Assembly (NCBI GenBank): GCA_029779475.1
Contig: JAKPAN010000196.1
Location: 1 to 57,602, forward strand
DNA length: 57,602 nucleotides
Origin: Pseudomonadota bacterium
GTDB taxonomy: Bacteria > Pseudomonadota > Gammaproteobacteria > Xanthomonadales > Rhodanobacteraceae
Reading direction: 5' to 3'
Positions 8,583 to 17,846 of this stretch are shown in pieces. The first letter of the stretch is position 1. Each line of letters begins with the position of its first letter. A program made the position numbers and the translations under genes. The notes under the pieces are model-generated. The model made no database searches. It saw only the letters and a list, made by a program, of their open reading frames with translations, and was not told the origin of the DNA.

Positions 8583-8689
8583 GCGATTCGGATCGGCGGA
8601 AGTCGGCCGCCGATTATCCCGGAAATCCGCCCCGGAAATTCATCGCGGAAACCGGCGCGCCTGGAGTGTCGCCGCGTCCGCCGCGCCGC

Positions 8690-9115
8690 TCACTCGCGCC
8701 GGCTGATGTCCGGCAGTCCGGAAACGAGCCACCAGCGCTTGGTCGCCGCGTCGTATTTCCACGTCTGGCGGTCGACGACGCTGCGCGCGACCTGCGTGTT
8801 CACGTTGAGCAGGTCGAGCTTGACGGTCTGCTGCACTTCGTCGTCGTTGACCGGGACGACCGGCGCGTCGTCGTAGCCGGTCACGCGCACCTGCTTGAGC
8901 CGTTCGATGTCCAGCGAAGTCAGCGGATGCTCGGCGAGGGTCTTCGGATCGATGAAACCGATCGCCTGGTCGAACTCGCCCCAGCGGATCGTTTGCGCAT
9001 AGGTGCGCAGCGTGTCGGTCAGGATGGTTTCCTTGCTGCGCATTTTTTCGGTTGCACACGCGGACAACAGCGCGCAAGACGCGGCGAGCAAGGTAAGCGG
9101 CAACGAGCGGCGCAT
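8690..9115 (-). CDS. Small lipoprotein of unknown function
   Basis: A 141-residue protein that starts with a lipoprotein signal (MRRSLPLTLLAASCALLSAC, lipobox LSAC, Cys20). I use the ATG at 9115 rather than a GTG 13 codons upstream, because the shorter form puts the signal at the N-terminus. The mature part (ETILTDTLRTYAQTIRWGEFDQAIGFID, LKQVRVTGYDDAPV, then alternating strands ending WWLVSGLPDI) looks like an NTF2-like or cystatin-like fold: a helical N-terminus followed by a curved sheet. Similar lipoproteins are common in xanthomonads as hypothetical proteins. It lies 55 bases downstream of the thioesterase gene. Confidence 0.72.
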   Translation of the reverse strand: MRRSLPLTLLAASCALLSACATEKMRSKETILTDTLRTYAQTIRWGEFDQAIGFIDPKTLAEHPLTSLDIERLKQVRVTGYDDAPVVPVNDDEVQQTVKLDLLNVNTQVARSVVDRQTWKYDAATKRWWLVSGLPDISRRE

Positions 9116-9169
9116 GGCGATCCCCAAGGGCAAGGTTGGCGGATTGTGCAACAACGCGCGCGGCGTCGC

Positions 9170-9637
9170 TCAGGGCTGCTTCACGAGCGCGACGAATCGC
9201 GCCGCCAACGTCGCCGCGTCGCCGCCCTCGGCCAGCGGCACGCGGCATTCGATGTTGAGCCGCGCCTTGCCGCGCGTGGCCAGCGTCGCGAAGAACGCGT
9301 CGAACGATTCGCCGTCGGCGAGCCGCGAGACCGCGTCGAAATCGCCCCATACCGGCGCGAGATAACGGATCGCGCTGTCCTGCACGTAGATGTCGCAATC
9401 GAGTCCGCGCGCCGCGACGGCAAGCCGGATCACGCCCCAGCCCGCGAGCGTCATCAGGCTTGCAAGGCTGCCGCCGAACGCGCAGCCCTTGTCGTTGATG
9501 TTCGGCGCGAGCGGTGCGGCGAGCGTGAGCGAATCGCCGTCGTGCGCGGCCACGCGCAGCGCCATTGCGCGGGCGAGCGGGATTTCGTCGAGCAGTTCGT
9601 GCTGCAGCTGCTCGATCAGGGATGTCGCGTCGGTCAT
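9170..9637 (-). CDS. YiiD C-terminal-type thioesterase (hotdog fold)
   Basis: A 155-residue protein from the ATG at 9637. The pattern LLDEIPLARAMALRV (N-terminal helix), then APLAPNINDKGCAFGGSLASLMTLAGWG, is the hotdog-fold signature of the YiiD_C putative thioesterase domain: an Asn-x-N-x-K-G-C/T-x-F-G-G loop leading into the central helix. It probably hydrolyses an acyl thioester, with substrate unknown. The ATG overlaps the stop codon of the upstream repeat-protein gene (ATGA, 9634-9637), implying translational coupling. Longer reading frames upstream were discarded because they run antisense-like into the repeat gene. Confidence 0.82.
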   Translation of the reverse strand: MTDATSLIEQLQHELLDEIPLARAMALRVAAHDGDSLTLAAPLAPNINDKGCAFGGSLASLMTLAGWGVIRLAVAARGLDCDIYVQDSAIRYLAPVWGDFDAVSRLADGESFDAFFATLATRGKARLNIECRVPLAEGGDAATLAARFVALVKQP

Positions 9638-11850
9638 CGTTTTGTCCGCGCGGAGCGCAACACGGAGGCTGCTTCGAAGCCGTTCGCGAATATCGGATCG
9701 GGACGCGTCAGCGAGAAATCCGCGCGCGACAGGGCGGGCGTCGTCGGAAAGGCGACGGCGGTCGCCCCGGTCAATGCGCATTGGCCGAGATAGGCCGGTC
9801 CGTTCGGACAGGCGATGCCGGAAAAAACCTGATCGACATGGCCCGTTCCGGCGTCGGTGGAAAGCCATCGGGAATCGGACGTGCAAGGTCCGCTGTCGTC
9901 GATCGCGTAATAGCCGTCGAGATCGGTCGACGCATCGTCACAATGCGCGCCGCCTTGCGTGTCCCAAGCGTCGACGACGACACCGGGCACGCCTTGGCCC
10001 GACACGGCGTCGACGACGCGGCCGACGAGTCGGCGCGCATGGATCAAGCTGAAATCGATATTGGTGCGCTGCGTGCCTTGGGCCAGCGTAATGGAAGTGC
10101 CTACCGATGGATCGCATGCCGTGCCAACGCTCGGGCAATCGATGCCCGAATAGATCTGCGAGAACGAGGATGCATCGATGGCTTGGACGAAGTACGTGCC
10201 GGCCGGGAGGTCGTTGAAGATGTATTGGCCCGATGCGTCCGCGGCGGCATAACGCAATTGAGTACCGATCGAGTCGTACAGCGAGATCGAAGCCCACGCA
10301 GGCGTGGGTGACGTGAGGCTGGCGTCGCCTACGCGCCCCGCAATGCTGCCATTCAGCGGCAGTGTCATGTCGATGCCGGCGAGGTCGACGGCGCCGACCG
10401 CGATGGGCGTCGCCGCGGTGAGCTGGCAACCCGACGTGAAACCCGGCCAGTTGTCGCTGCATGGCGCGTTCGCGTAGACAAGGTCGTGGTGATCCGCGCT
10501 CGATGCGCGCAACCAGTAAGTGCCAGGCGGCACCCCGGTGAACGTGTAGGTTCCATCATCCATCGTGAAGATCGAGAATTGGAGGAAACCACCTGTCGTC
10601 GGCCAAAGCATCAATGCGACGCCTCCCAAGCCCTGGCCCGTCGATCTGTCGGCGATGCGGCCACTCACGTTCGCGAGCGCACGCAAGTCGAATGCCGCGG
10701 TCGGTTCGGTCGTGCCGGTCGACACTTGCAATGGCCTTCCTGCGGCGGCCGATTCGTTGACGCAGTCCGTGGCGCAATCGACGTGGTCGTACAGCTGCGA
10801 CACGTGATTGCGCAGGGATACGGCGAAACGATACGAGCCCGGCACGAGAGGTCCCAGATCGGTAGCTTGACCGATGGCCGCGTAGCCGATGGGGAGTTGC
10901 GTTCCGGCACTGTCGAACGCGGTGACGTTGGCGAAATCCCACGGGGTGGTTCCCGCCGCGTTGACGACCACCCGCAAGAACGCTGCGGGATGCAGGTTGA
11001 AGTCTGCATGGTCGAAGGTGCCTTGTTGCGCAAGCGTGATCGCGGCGCCGGTGTTGCCGCCGCAGGATTGTCCCGTCGGGCAATCCACGCCGTCGAACGC
11101 CTGCACCAGGTAACGATTCGAGGTCGCCAGGACGTGATAATCGCCGGCGGCAAGCCCATCCAGGGTGAAACGGCCAGCGCCATCGGACTGCGTGGTCGGC
11201 AAGGTGAAGTCGACGGGATGCACGGGCACGGCTTGGATGTTCACGTTGGCGATCGCCAGGCCCGTCTCGGCATCGCGGACCCGGCCGCTGATTCGTGCGC
11301 CCTGGTTGAGCGAGAAATCGATGCCCGTGATGAAGTCCGTGTTGGCGACGGTCAGCATCTGCGCGGGTGAGCCCACGCAGTTTTGTGCATAGAACGAGCC
11401 ACATTCGACATCGGGCCACAGCTTGGGGAGGTTGCCACTCGCCGATGCGGCCACGTAGTAAGTACCGGGAGCGACAGCCAGTTCATATTCCCCGCTCGCG
11501 GACGTCTGGGCGCCACTGGTGTAGAAGCCGGACGAATTGATCGCATCGACCTGCGCTGAGGCTGGATAAGAAGACGTGGCGACCCAACTGACTGTGCCGC
11601 TGATTGTCCCGGTCTCGTCCGCGACGATGCCGACCTCGCCGCGCGCGCCGATATTGCGCACGAGCAGCCAATATGCCTTGCGTTGCGCGGATGGTTCGAG
11701 AACTGCGGCCGCTGCGAGTCCGAAGGCATCGTCGCTCGTCGACAACGGCGCTTCGCCGTGGGTGGGACAGGTGCCGAACACGGCGATCTCCGTATCCAGC
11801 GGACTCACCGCAGTATCGACCTTGATCGCGTGCGCGGCGGACGCTTCCAC
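9634..11850 (-). pseudogene. Secreted carboxypeptidase-regulatory repeat protein, part after in-frame TAG
   Basis: The larger part (about 738 residues) of a gene whose first part lies at 11857-12354 in the same frame. It has no signal peptide of its own. It opens with the rest of a pre-peptidase C-terminal (PPC)-like beta domain (HVEASAAHAIKVD, TEIAVFGTCP), followed by about six beta-sandwich repeats of the CarboxypepD_reg/Cna-B type. Each repeat has G-x-I/V-x-G-x-V/I (GTISGTV, ARISGRV, GSIAGRV, RLVGRVVD), a T-x-D-D/G-x-Y-x-F/I strand, and an A-G-T-Y-x-V-x-A ending. Between repeats are paired cysteines (IDCPSVGTAC, VDCPTGQSC). It ends DPIFANGFEAASVLRSARTKR. The intact protein was probably a cell-surface or extracellular adhesin-like protein. 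Translation from GTG 11850 would give an unexported fragment. Confidence 0.8.
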
Positions 11851-11856
11851 ATGCAG

Positions 11857-12354
11857 CTAGACTTCCGCGCCGGTTTCGAGCATGCCATCGAGTTCGTGGC
11901 CTGCGCCGAGTCCGAGCGCTGCCTCGCAGCGGCCGCCGTGGTGCGCGTCGAGCCGCGTGAACGTCGAGCGCGCATTCGCCGGCTTGTGTTCCGGCACGAG
12001 CGCTTGCGCGACGGTCGAGGCGCCGAACGCACGGGCGTGTTCGAGGTTGCCGACCAGCATCGACACGCTGTGCAGCTTGCGTGCGAGCACGCTGGCATCG
12101 GCGCTGCCGATGCGGTGCACCTGGGTGAAGGCGTCGACCTGTTTGCGCAGATCGGCCGCGCGCGAATCAAGAATGGTAGATGTTTGCGCAGGCGAGTTGC
12201 GGCGCGCTGCGTCGATTTCCCGGCTGGCTTCGTAGGTCTGGGTGGACAGGATTCGCAGCGTGCCGAGCGCTGCGCCTTCTTCCGTTGCCTGCACGATTCC
12301 GCTGGCCGATATCCCGCCTGCAGCGATCAGCAGGCCCGCAACGAACATTCGCAT
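11857..12354 (-). pseudogene. Secreted repeat protein, N-terminal part ended by in-frame TAG
   Basis: Begins at the ATG at 12354 after a clear AAGGAGG ribosome binding site, with a signal peptide (MRMFVAGLLIAAGGISASGIVQA). It continues as a helical region (EIDAARRNSPAQTSTIL, ADLRKQVDAFTQVHRIG) and a segment ETGAEV that stops at TAG (11857-11859). The next codons in the same frame read LHVEASAAHAIKVD, the expected continuation of a PPC-like beta domain. This and the 9634-11850 frame are therefore one gene of about 906 codons with a single nonsense codon after residue 165. The 165-residue product would be exported but lack the repeats. A sequencing error, a recent mutation or amber readthrough would each explain it. 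Confidence 0.82.
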
Positions 12355-12413
12355 CCTGTCCTCCTTCGTCCCCGGGAGTCGGCAACGTTCGGAAGCCGCC
12401 AACGATCGGCGCG

Positions 12414-12419
12414 TATGAT
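12414..12419 (+). promoter_or_regulatory. Possible -10 element for the hem operon
   Basis: TATGAT in a GC-rich context between divergent genes, 30-70 bases before the possible hemD starts. No matching -35 is visible 17 bases upstream, so this is tentative. Confidence 0.3.
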
Positions 12420-12487
12420 GCATCAACGAATGGCCGCGCGTGATCGACATGGAATCGGCGACTGAGAGCGCACGACGAAGAACGGAA

Positions 12488-13246
12488 ATGCTGCGCGGCG
12501 CTGTCGTCGTCATCACTCGCCCCTCCGGAACTGCCACCGCGCTCGCGCGTGCGACGCTGCGCATGGGCGGCTCGCCGCTGCTGCTGCCCGGCCTGAGCGT
12601 GCGCGCGACGCGTGACGCCGCCGTCGCATCGTGTCTGCATGCGCCATCGTTCGACGACTGGATCTTCACGAGCCCCGCCGCGGTGCGCGCGTGTTTCGCG
12701 CTCGCGCCGTCGTTGCGCCTGCCGCGTCGCGCGCGCGCGTTCGCGGTCGGCGCGGGCACGCGGCGCGCGCTCGCGCGGCGCGGCGTCGATGCATTCGCGC
12801 CGGGGTCGGGCGCGGACAGCGAAGCGTTACTTGCCTTGCCGATGCTCGCCGACGTGCACGGTCATCGCATCGCGCTGGTCGGCGCGAGCGGCGGCCGCAA
12901 CCTCATCGCGCCGACGTTGCGCGAGCGCGGCGCGCTCGTCGAGGCGATCCACGTATACGAACGCCACGCAGCGCGGCTGACGCGTCGTCATTTCGATGCG
13001 CTGGCCGCCGCGCCGCAACCGTGGATCACGCTGCTGTCGAGCGCGGAAGCGCTCTCCCACCTGTGCGCATGCCTGCCGGCCGATCTTGCCGCGCGTTGGC
13101 GCGCGCAACCCATCGTCGTCGCCAGTGAACGGCTCGCCGCGCTTGCGCGGGCACAAGGCTTCGACGACGTCGGCGTCGCACGCAGCGCGCTCGGCGAAGA
13201 TCTGCTCGACGCCGCCGCGCGGCGCCTCGCGCGTCACCGACTTTGA
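12488..13246 (+). CDS. hemD: Uroporphyrinogen-III synthase
   Basis: Closes and isomerises hydroxymethylbilane to uroporphyrinogen III in heme/siroheme synthesis. The protein is very divergent, as is usual for HemD. It has GAVVVITRPSGTATAL at the start, FDDWIFTSPAAVRACF, AFAVGAGTRRAL, HRIALVGASGGRNLIAPTLRERGALVEAIHVYER, and the segment WITLLSSAEALSHL, which corresponds to the family's S/T-S-x-x-A/S motif. I use ATG 12488 (252 residues, weak purine-rich ribosome binding site); GTG 12440 or ATG 12449 would add 13-16 residues. The hemX and hemY genes that follow support the call strongly. Confidence 0.85.
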   Translation: MLRGAVVVITRPSGTATALARATLRMGGSPLLLPGLSVRATRDAAVASCLHAPSFDDWIFTSPAAVRACFALAPSLRLPRRARAFAVGAGTRRALARRGVDAFAPGSGADSEALLALPMLADVHGHRIALVGASGGRNLIAPTLRERGALVEAIHVYERHAARLTRRHFDALAAAPQPWITLLSSAEALSHLCACLPADLAARWRAQPIVVASERLAALARAQGFDDVGVARSALGEDLLDAAARRLARHRL

Positions 13247-13292
13247 CCGGTTCCGGAATGCCGCCGCGCGGCAGTTCGGCTAGCATGCACGC

Positions 13293-14360
13293 ATGAGCGA
13301 AACCATCGAGGACAAGGGGATGTCCGACGCGCAGCCGCTCGTCGTGCGTCCGTCGCAGGCATCGGCGCCGCGTGGCGGTTCGGCGGCGGCGTTCGTCGTC
13401 GCGTTGCTGGCGTTGCTGCTGGCCGGCTGGACGGCATGGCGGCAGTACGCGGGCAGCGCGCAGGACGACGCGCTCGCGCAGCTGTCGTCGCGCGTCGACG
13501 TGCTGGCACGAGGCGTCGAACAGCGCAGCCATGACGTCGACAGCCTGCGTTCGCGGCTCGGCGACGCCGACAACGTCAACAAGGGCGTGCGCGAGGAAGT
13601 GCTCGGCCTCGGCGAACGCGTGCGCCATGTCGAGGACGCGATCGCGCATCTCGCCGAGCAGCGCCTGTCCGGGCGCGATGCGCTCGCGCTCAACGAGGCG
13701 GAATTCCTGCTCGTGCAGGCGCAGGAACGCCTCGCGCTGTTCCACGACGCCGACGCCGCGCTCGCCGCTTATCGCCTCGCCGATTCCGCGCTGGCCGCCG
13801 CGGAAGATCCCGCGTTCGCGCCCGTGCGGCGCACGATCGGCGCGGAACGCGAGGCGCTCGAAGCGGCGCGTCCCGCGGACCTGCGCGCGACCTTCGACGC
13901 ACTCGACCGGCTGCGCGCGAATTTGCCCGCACTCGCCGCGATGCCGTCGACGCCGAATCCCGAAACGCCGTCGCGCTGGCGCGCCTTCATCGACCAGTTC
14001 GTGCGCATCAGCCACGACGACGCGCACGACGCGACGCACGAACCCGCGTTCGCGCGCGCGCTCATCGCGCTCGACCTGCGTGACGCACAGGCCGCGCTGC
14101 TCGGCGGCGACGAGGCGCGCTACAAGGCCGCGCTCGGCCGTGCGCGCACCGGCATCGCTGCGGCACCGGATGCGCAATCCGTGCCCGTGAAAAACGCGCT
14201 TGCCGACATCGACCGTCTCGCTGCTGCGCCATTCGCGCCGGCGTTGCCGGAACTCGGCAGCGCGCTGCGCGAGTTGCGCAACCTGCGCACGACGCGCGCG
14301 CTCGCGCAGCCGGCGCCGATCGCGCCGCCCGCGCCTGCTGCCGAAGGAGCCGGAACATGA
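13293..14360 (+). CDS. hemX: HemX family membrane protein
   Basis: A 355-residue protein with one N-terminal membrane segment (AAAFVVALLALLLAGWTAW, about residues 28-46) and a long periplasmic part that begins with a coiled coil (LAQLSSRVDVLARGVEQR to LGERVRHVEDAIAHL). It continues LSGRDALALNEAEFLLVQAQERLALFHDADAALAAYRLADSALA, a hallmark of the HemX domain. HemX was once annotated as uroporphyrinogen-III methyltransferase, but it has no methyltransferase motifs and its role is uncertain. It sits between hemD and hemY and overlaps hemY by four bases (ATGA), so the three genes form an operon. Confidence 0.92.
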   Translation: MSETIEDKGMSDAQPLVVRPSQASAPRGGSAAAFVVALLALLLAGWTAWRQYAGSAQDDALAQLSSRVDVLARGVEQRSHDVDSLRSRLGDADNVNKGVREEVLGLGERVRHVEDAIAHLAEQRLSGRDALALNEAEFLLVQAQERLALFHDADAALAAYRLADSALAAAEDPAFAPVRRTIGAEREALEAARPADLRATFDALDRLRANLPALAAMPSTPNPETPSRWRAFIDQFVRISHDDAHDATHEPAFARALIALDLRDAQAALLGGDEARYKAALGRARTGIAAAPDAQSVPVKNALADIDRLAAAPFAPALPELGSALRELRNLRTTRALAQPAPIAPPAPAAEGAGT

Positions 14361-15616
14361 GGCTGTGGCGCTGGGTGTTCGTGCTGCTCATCGTTGCCGT
14401 CGCCGCCGCGTTGGCCTGGCATTGGCTCGCCGCGAATCCCGGCTATGTGCTCGTGCGCCTGGGCCAGACCACGCTCGAAACGAGCGTCGTCGTCGCGCTC
14501 GCGCTGCTCGTGCTCGCGTGGCTCGCCGTCGGCATCGTCTGGCGGCTCGTGCGCTGGCCGTTTCGCGCCTGGGGACGTGCGGTCAAGCGGCGTGGTCGCG
14601 AACGTCTCGCCAGCGGCCTCACCGCGTTCGCGGAAGGCGACTACTCGCAAGCCGAGCGCGATCTCGGCAAGGCCGCGCAGCACGAAGCGTTCCGCACGCC
14701 CGCGCTGCTCGTGCTCGCACGCGCAGCGCACGAACGGGGCGCCGAGGATCGCGCGACGCAGGCGCTCGGCGACGTCGGCGCCAGCGGCGAACGCGCGGCC
14801 GACGCGCTGCGCGCGCGCTTCCTCATCGAAAACGGAAAACCCCGCGAGGCGCTCGACCTGCTCAAGGCGAAGGGCGCGCAGGACGCGCTGTCGCTGCGCG
14901 GGCGTCATCTGCTCGTCGACGCCGCGCTCGCGCTCGGCGAGCCGCAGGTCGCGCTCGACGCGCTGCCGCCGCTCGCGCGCAGCCAATCGCTGACTTCGGA
15001 CGCGCAGGCCGAACTCGAAACGCGCGTGCTTGCCGCCGCGCTTGTGGCCGCGCCCGACGTCAACGCGCTCAACGCGTTGTGGAGCCGCGCGACGCGTGCG
15101 CAGCGCCGTCGTCCCGAACTCGTCGAAGCCTTCGCGCGGCGCAGCGCGGCGTTCGGCCAGACGCTCGCGGCGATGGACGAAATCGAATCCGCCCAACGCC
15201 GCGAATGGAGCGACGCGCTTGCCGCCGCCTATGGCGAACTCGGCGACGCGGAAGCCGCCGCGCGCCTGCGCAACGCGCAAGGCTGGCTCGCGCTGGCGCC
15301 GAACAGCGCGCCGCTGCTGGTCACGCTCGGCCGTCTGCAGGCGCAGCAGAACAACGTCGCCGGCGCGGAAGAATCGCTGCAACGCGCGCTCGCGCTGGCG
15401 CCGTCCGCGTCGGCATGGGAAGCGCTCGGCGACGTGCGCCGTCTGGCGGGCGATGCGACCGGTGCTGCCGCGGCGTATGCGAATGCGCTGCGCGAACCGC
15501 GCGGCGACAGGGTTCTCGCGGTCGAACCGCTGCAGGCGCGCGGCGCCGTCGACACCAAACCGATCGCGTTCGAGGAGCGCAGCGAACACGGCGTGCCGCG
15601 CCTGCCGGCGCATTGA
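14357..15616 (+). CDS. hemY: HemY family TPR membrane protein
   Basis: A 419-residue inner-membrane protein of the enterobacterial HemY type (not protoporphyrinogen oxidase HemY). It has two N-terminal membrane segments (WVFVLLIVAVAAALAWHWLA and SVVVALALLVLAWLAVGIVW), with GYVLVRLGQTTLETS between them, which is the HemY_N signature. TPR repeats follow: GLTAFAEGDYSQAERDLGKAA, a mid region, and LLVTLGRLQAQQNNVAGAEESLQRALAL near residues 315-345. The function in tetrapyrrole metabolism is not settled. The ATG overlaps the hemX stop. It converges on the DUF2845 gene. Confidence 0.92.
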   Translation: MRLWRWVFVLLIVAVAAALAWHWLAANPGYVLVRLGQTTLETSVVVALALLVLAWLAVGIVWRLVRWPFRAWGRAVKRRGRERLASGLTAFAEGDYSQAERDLGKAAQHEAFRTPALLVLARAAHERGAEDRATQALGDVGASGERAADALRARFLIENGKPREALDLLKAKGAQDALSLRGRHLLVDAALALGEPQVALDALPPLARSQSLTSDAQAELETRVLAAALVAAPDVNALNALWSRATRAQRRRPELVEAFARRSAAFGQTLAAMDEIESAQRREWSDALAAAYGELGDAEAAARLRNAQGWLALAPNSAPLLVTLGRLQAQQNNVAGAEESLQRALALAPSASAWEALGDVRRLAGDATGAAAAYANALREPRGDRVLAVEPLQARGAVDTKPIAFEERSEHGVPRLPAH

Positions 15617-15623
15617 TCGCGCG

Positions 15624-16190
15624 TCAGCGCGACAGCGGTTCCACCGAATCGACGCGTCCGTTGCGCAGGTGCATTTCGCGCAGCAGGCGGCCTTCGCCGA
15701 AGTCGTAGACCCAATCCTCGCTGCGCAGGTCGCGCCAGCGTTCGACGCCGGGCGCGGGTCGGCGCACGACATAGCCGCTCGCCGCGCGGCGCGACATTGG
15801 CTCGCCGCAGTGCGCGTACAGCTCGCCGGCGCTCATGCCGGTGAAAGGCAGGTTCGGATGGCAGTTGTCGCCGATCTCGTCGACGCCGTAGCCGAGCGTG
15901 TCTTCGGCGACGAGCATGCCGTCGCGAAAGACGAGGCGGCTGATCAATCGGCGCGGGCCGAAGTTGTAGTACCAGATCTCGAAGGGCACTTCTTTCTGGA
16001 GCTGGATGGGACGATCCGTGCCGACGACTTCGGTGTCGACGAAGCGGTCGACCCAATACGGCGCGCCGCATCGATCGCGCGCCTGGAAATCGCGGTCGCC
16101 CGTGCCGACGATGCGGCCGTCGCAACGCAGGGCGAATGCGCTCGGCGCGAACGCGACGAAGGCGAGGATCAGGGCGGCGCGAATCCACAT
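15624..16190 (-). CDS. DUF2845 secreted protein
   Basis: A 188-residue exported protein with signal peptide MWIRAALILAFVAFAPSAFA-L, from the ATG at 16190. The mature part begins LRCDGRIVGTGDRDFQARDRCGAPYWVD, and has FEIWYYNFGPRRLISRLVFRDGMLV, which is half of a duplicated module. A second C-GEP module (LYAHCGEPMSRR, then EDWVYDFGEGRLLREMHLRNGRV) makes a tandem DUF2845 arrangement: CG-P followed by a W-Y-x-F/Y strand. The four conserved cysteines fit periplasmic disulfides. Function is unknown. It is convergent with hemY and upstream of nothing obvious in its own operon. Confidence 0.82.
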   Translation of the reverse strand: MWIRAALILAFVAFAPSAFALRCDGRIVGTGDRDFQARDRCGAPYWVDRFVDTEVVGTDRPIQLQKEVPFEIWYYNFGPRRLISRLVFRDGMLVAEDTLGYGVDEIGDNCHPNLPFTGMSAGELYAHCGEPMSRRAASGYVVRRPAPGVERWRDLRSEDWVYDFGEGRLLREMHLRNGRVDSVEPLSR

Positions 16191-16252
16191 GACGGCGGTA
16201 ACTCCGTGGCAGGTGACGCATCGACCGCGCGGCGCGGACAAGGTTCGAGCGC

Positions 16253-17305
16253 TCAACCGTGGGCCAGCCCGGCGCGTCCGCGCAGGATCTGCGCGATGAC
16301 CTCGGGCGCGTATTCGAACGAATCGTAGAACAGGCGTTCCTCGGGCAGGCCGGCGTCGACGAAGGCGTGGCGGCCGGCGTCGATCATCGCCGGCGGGCCG
16401 CTCATGTAGAGATCGAACGCGGACAGATCCGGATGGTCGCGCAACAGTTCCTCGTGGACGAGGCCATGACGTGCTTTGTCGTCGATGCTTTCGCCCGAGA
16501 CCACGGGCACGAAGCGGAAGTGCGGCACCTCGCGCGCCCAGCGTTCGGGCAATTCGCGCAGGTAAAGATCGCCCGCTTCTCGCGCGCCCCAGTACAGCGT
16601 CATCGGCCGTCGCGCGCCGAGTTCGACGAAGTGCTCGACGAGCGCCTTGATCGGCGCGAAGCCGCTGCCGCCGGCCATGAACAGGATCGGTCGCTCGCTG
16701 TCCTCGCGCGGCACGAAGGTGCCGAGCGGGCCTTCCACGCGCAGCTTCGCGCCGACCGCGAGCGTGTCGAACACGGTCGCGGTGAAGCCGCCGCCGGCGA
16801 CGCGGCGCACGTGCAGCTCGATCGTGTCGTCCTCGTGCGGGGCATTCGCGATCGAGAACGCGCGGCGGCGGCCGTCGTCGAGCAGCACGTCGAGATATTG
16901 GCCGGCGAGGCGGCGCATGCGTTCGCCGGGCGCGGTGCGCAGGACAAGGCGCACGATGTCGTCGCGCAGCCGCGTTTTTTCCGCGACGACGACGTCGAAC
17001 TGCCGGCGCGGAATGTCGGCGACCGACGCGACTTCGCGCGCTGCGACGACGAGGTCGCTCGCCGGCACGGCCTGGCAGAGCAGCACCTTGCGGTGCCGGC
17101 GTTCGTCGGCGCTGAGCGCGCTCGGCGGATTGCGCGGGTACGTGCATTCGCCGGAAACGAGCGTCGCCTTGCAACTGCCGCACACGCCGGCGAGGCACGA
17201 ATACGGCAGCGCGAGTCCGGCGCGGCGCGCGGCTTCGAGCACGCTTTCGCCGGGCGCGACGTCGAAGCGTTTGCCGCTCGCTTGCAGGGTGACGGTGTGG
17301 GACAA
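16253..17305 (-). CDS. 2Fe-2S ferredoxin / FAD-NAD(P) reductase (CDP-6-deoxyglucoseen reductase-like)
   Basis: A 350-residue electron-transfer flavoprotein with fused ferredoxin. Plant-type [2Fe-2S] ligands are Cys37, Cys42, Cys45 (CLAGVCGSC) and Cys77. A ferredoxin-reductase module follows: FAD-binding RRAFSIANAP (about residues 147-156), GPLGTF, NAD(P)-binding MAGGSGFAPIKALVEH, YWGARE, and the terminal YMSGPPAMIDAG and FYDSFEYA. The order ferredoxin-FAD-NAD is that of CDP-6-deoxy-delta-3,4-glucoseen reductase (AscD) and of oxygenase reductases. No sugar-pathway or oxygenase gene is nearby, so the partner is unknown. It diverges from the thioesterase at 17407. Confidence 0.88.
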   Translation of the reverse strand: MSHTVTLQASGKRFDVAPGESVLEAARRAGLALPYSCLAGVCGSCKATLVSGECTYPRNPPSALSADERRHRKVLLCQAVPASDLVVAAREVASVADIPRRQFDVVVAEKTRLRDDIVRLVLRTAPGERMRRLAGQYLDVLLDDGRRRAFSIANAPHEDDTIELHVRRVAGGGFTATVFDTLAVGAKLRVEGPLGTFVPREDSERPILFMAGGSGFAPIKALVEHFVELGARRPMTLYWGAREAGDLYLRELPERWAREVPHFRFVPVVSGESIDDKARHGLVHEELLRDHPDLSAFDLYMSGPPAMIDAGRHAFVDAGLPEERLFYDSFEYAPEVIAQILRGRAGLAHG

Positions 17306-17371
17306 GGCGAAGTCCGCGAAGGATCGCCGCCATTGTCGCCGAGCGGGTGCGCCCGCGAAAAGCGCCGCCGC

Positions 17372-17377
17372 TATAGT
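17372..17377 (+). promoter_or_regulatory. Possible -10 element before the hotdog thioesterase
   Basis: TATAGT, 30 bases before the ATG at 17407, with a GGGAG ribosome binding site between. No good -35 is visible. It lies in the divergent gap with the reductase gene. Confidence 0.35.
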
Positions 17378-17406
17378 GAGGCGCTTTCTCGCAACGGGAG
17401 CGCCGC

Positions 17407-17844
17407 ATGGCCCTCTGGAAACAAAGCACCGACCTCGACCGCATCAACGCGTGGAACCGCGGCTGCATGGTCGAGCATCTCGGCATGCTCGTCACCGAAG
17501 TCGGCGACGACTGGCTGCGCGGCACGATGCCCGTCGACGCGCGCACCAAGCAGCCGTTCGGACTGCTGCACGGCGGCGCCTCGGTCGCCCTCGCCGAGTC
17601 GCTGGGCAGCCTCGCCGGCAACCTCTGCCTCGACGCGAGCGAGATGGCGGTCGGTCTCGACATCAATGCCAACCACGTGCGCGCCGTCACCGACGGCGTC
17701 GTCACCGGCACCGCGCGTGCGCTGCATGTCGGACGCAGCACGCAGGTCTGGGAAATCCGTATCGAAGACGAACGCGGCAAGCTCGTCTGCATCTCGCGGC
17801 TCACGCTCGCCGTCGTGCCGCGCGCGACGCCGAAGGCGATTTGA
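17407..17844 (+). CDS. Hotdog-fold thioesterase (PaaI/YdiI type)
   Basis: A 145-residue single-hotdog thioesterase. It starts MALWKQSTDLDRIN, and residues 10-40 (CMVEHLGMLVTEVGDDWLRGTMPVD) and the core LLHGGASVALAESLGSLAGNLCLD are typical of the YdiI/MenI/EntH group. The active-site elements are the His-Gly-Gly loop, with Glu in the following helix (ALAESLG) as the general base. These enzymes hydrolyse aryl- or acyl-CoA thioesters; some act on 1,4-dihydroxynaphthoyl-CoA, but no menaquinone gene is nearby, so proofreading or general acyl-CoA use is equally likely. Two bases separate it from the kinase gene, suggesting an operon. Confidence 0.9.
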   Translation: MALWKQSTDLDRINAWNRGCMVEHLGMLVTEVGDDWLRGTMPVDARTKQPFGLLHGGASVALAESLGSLAGNLCLDASEMAVGLDINANHVRAVTDGVVTGTARALHVGRSTQVWEIRIEDERGKLVCISRLTLAVVPRATPKAI

Positions 17845-17846
17845 GC

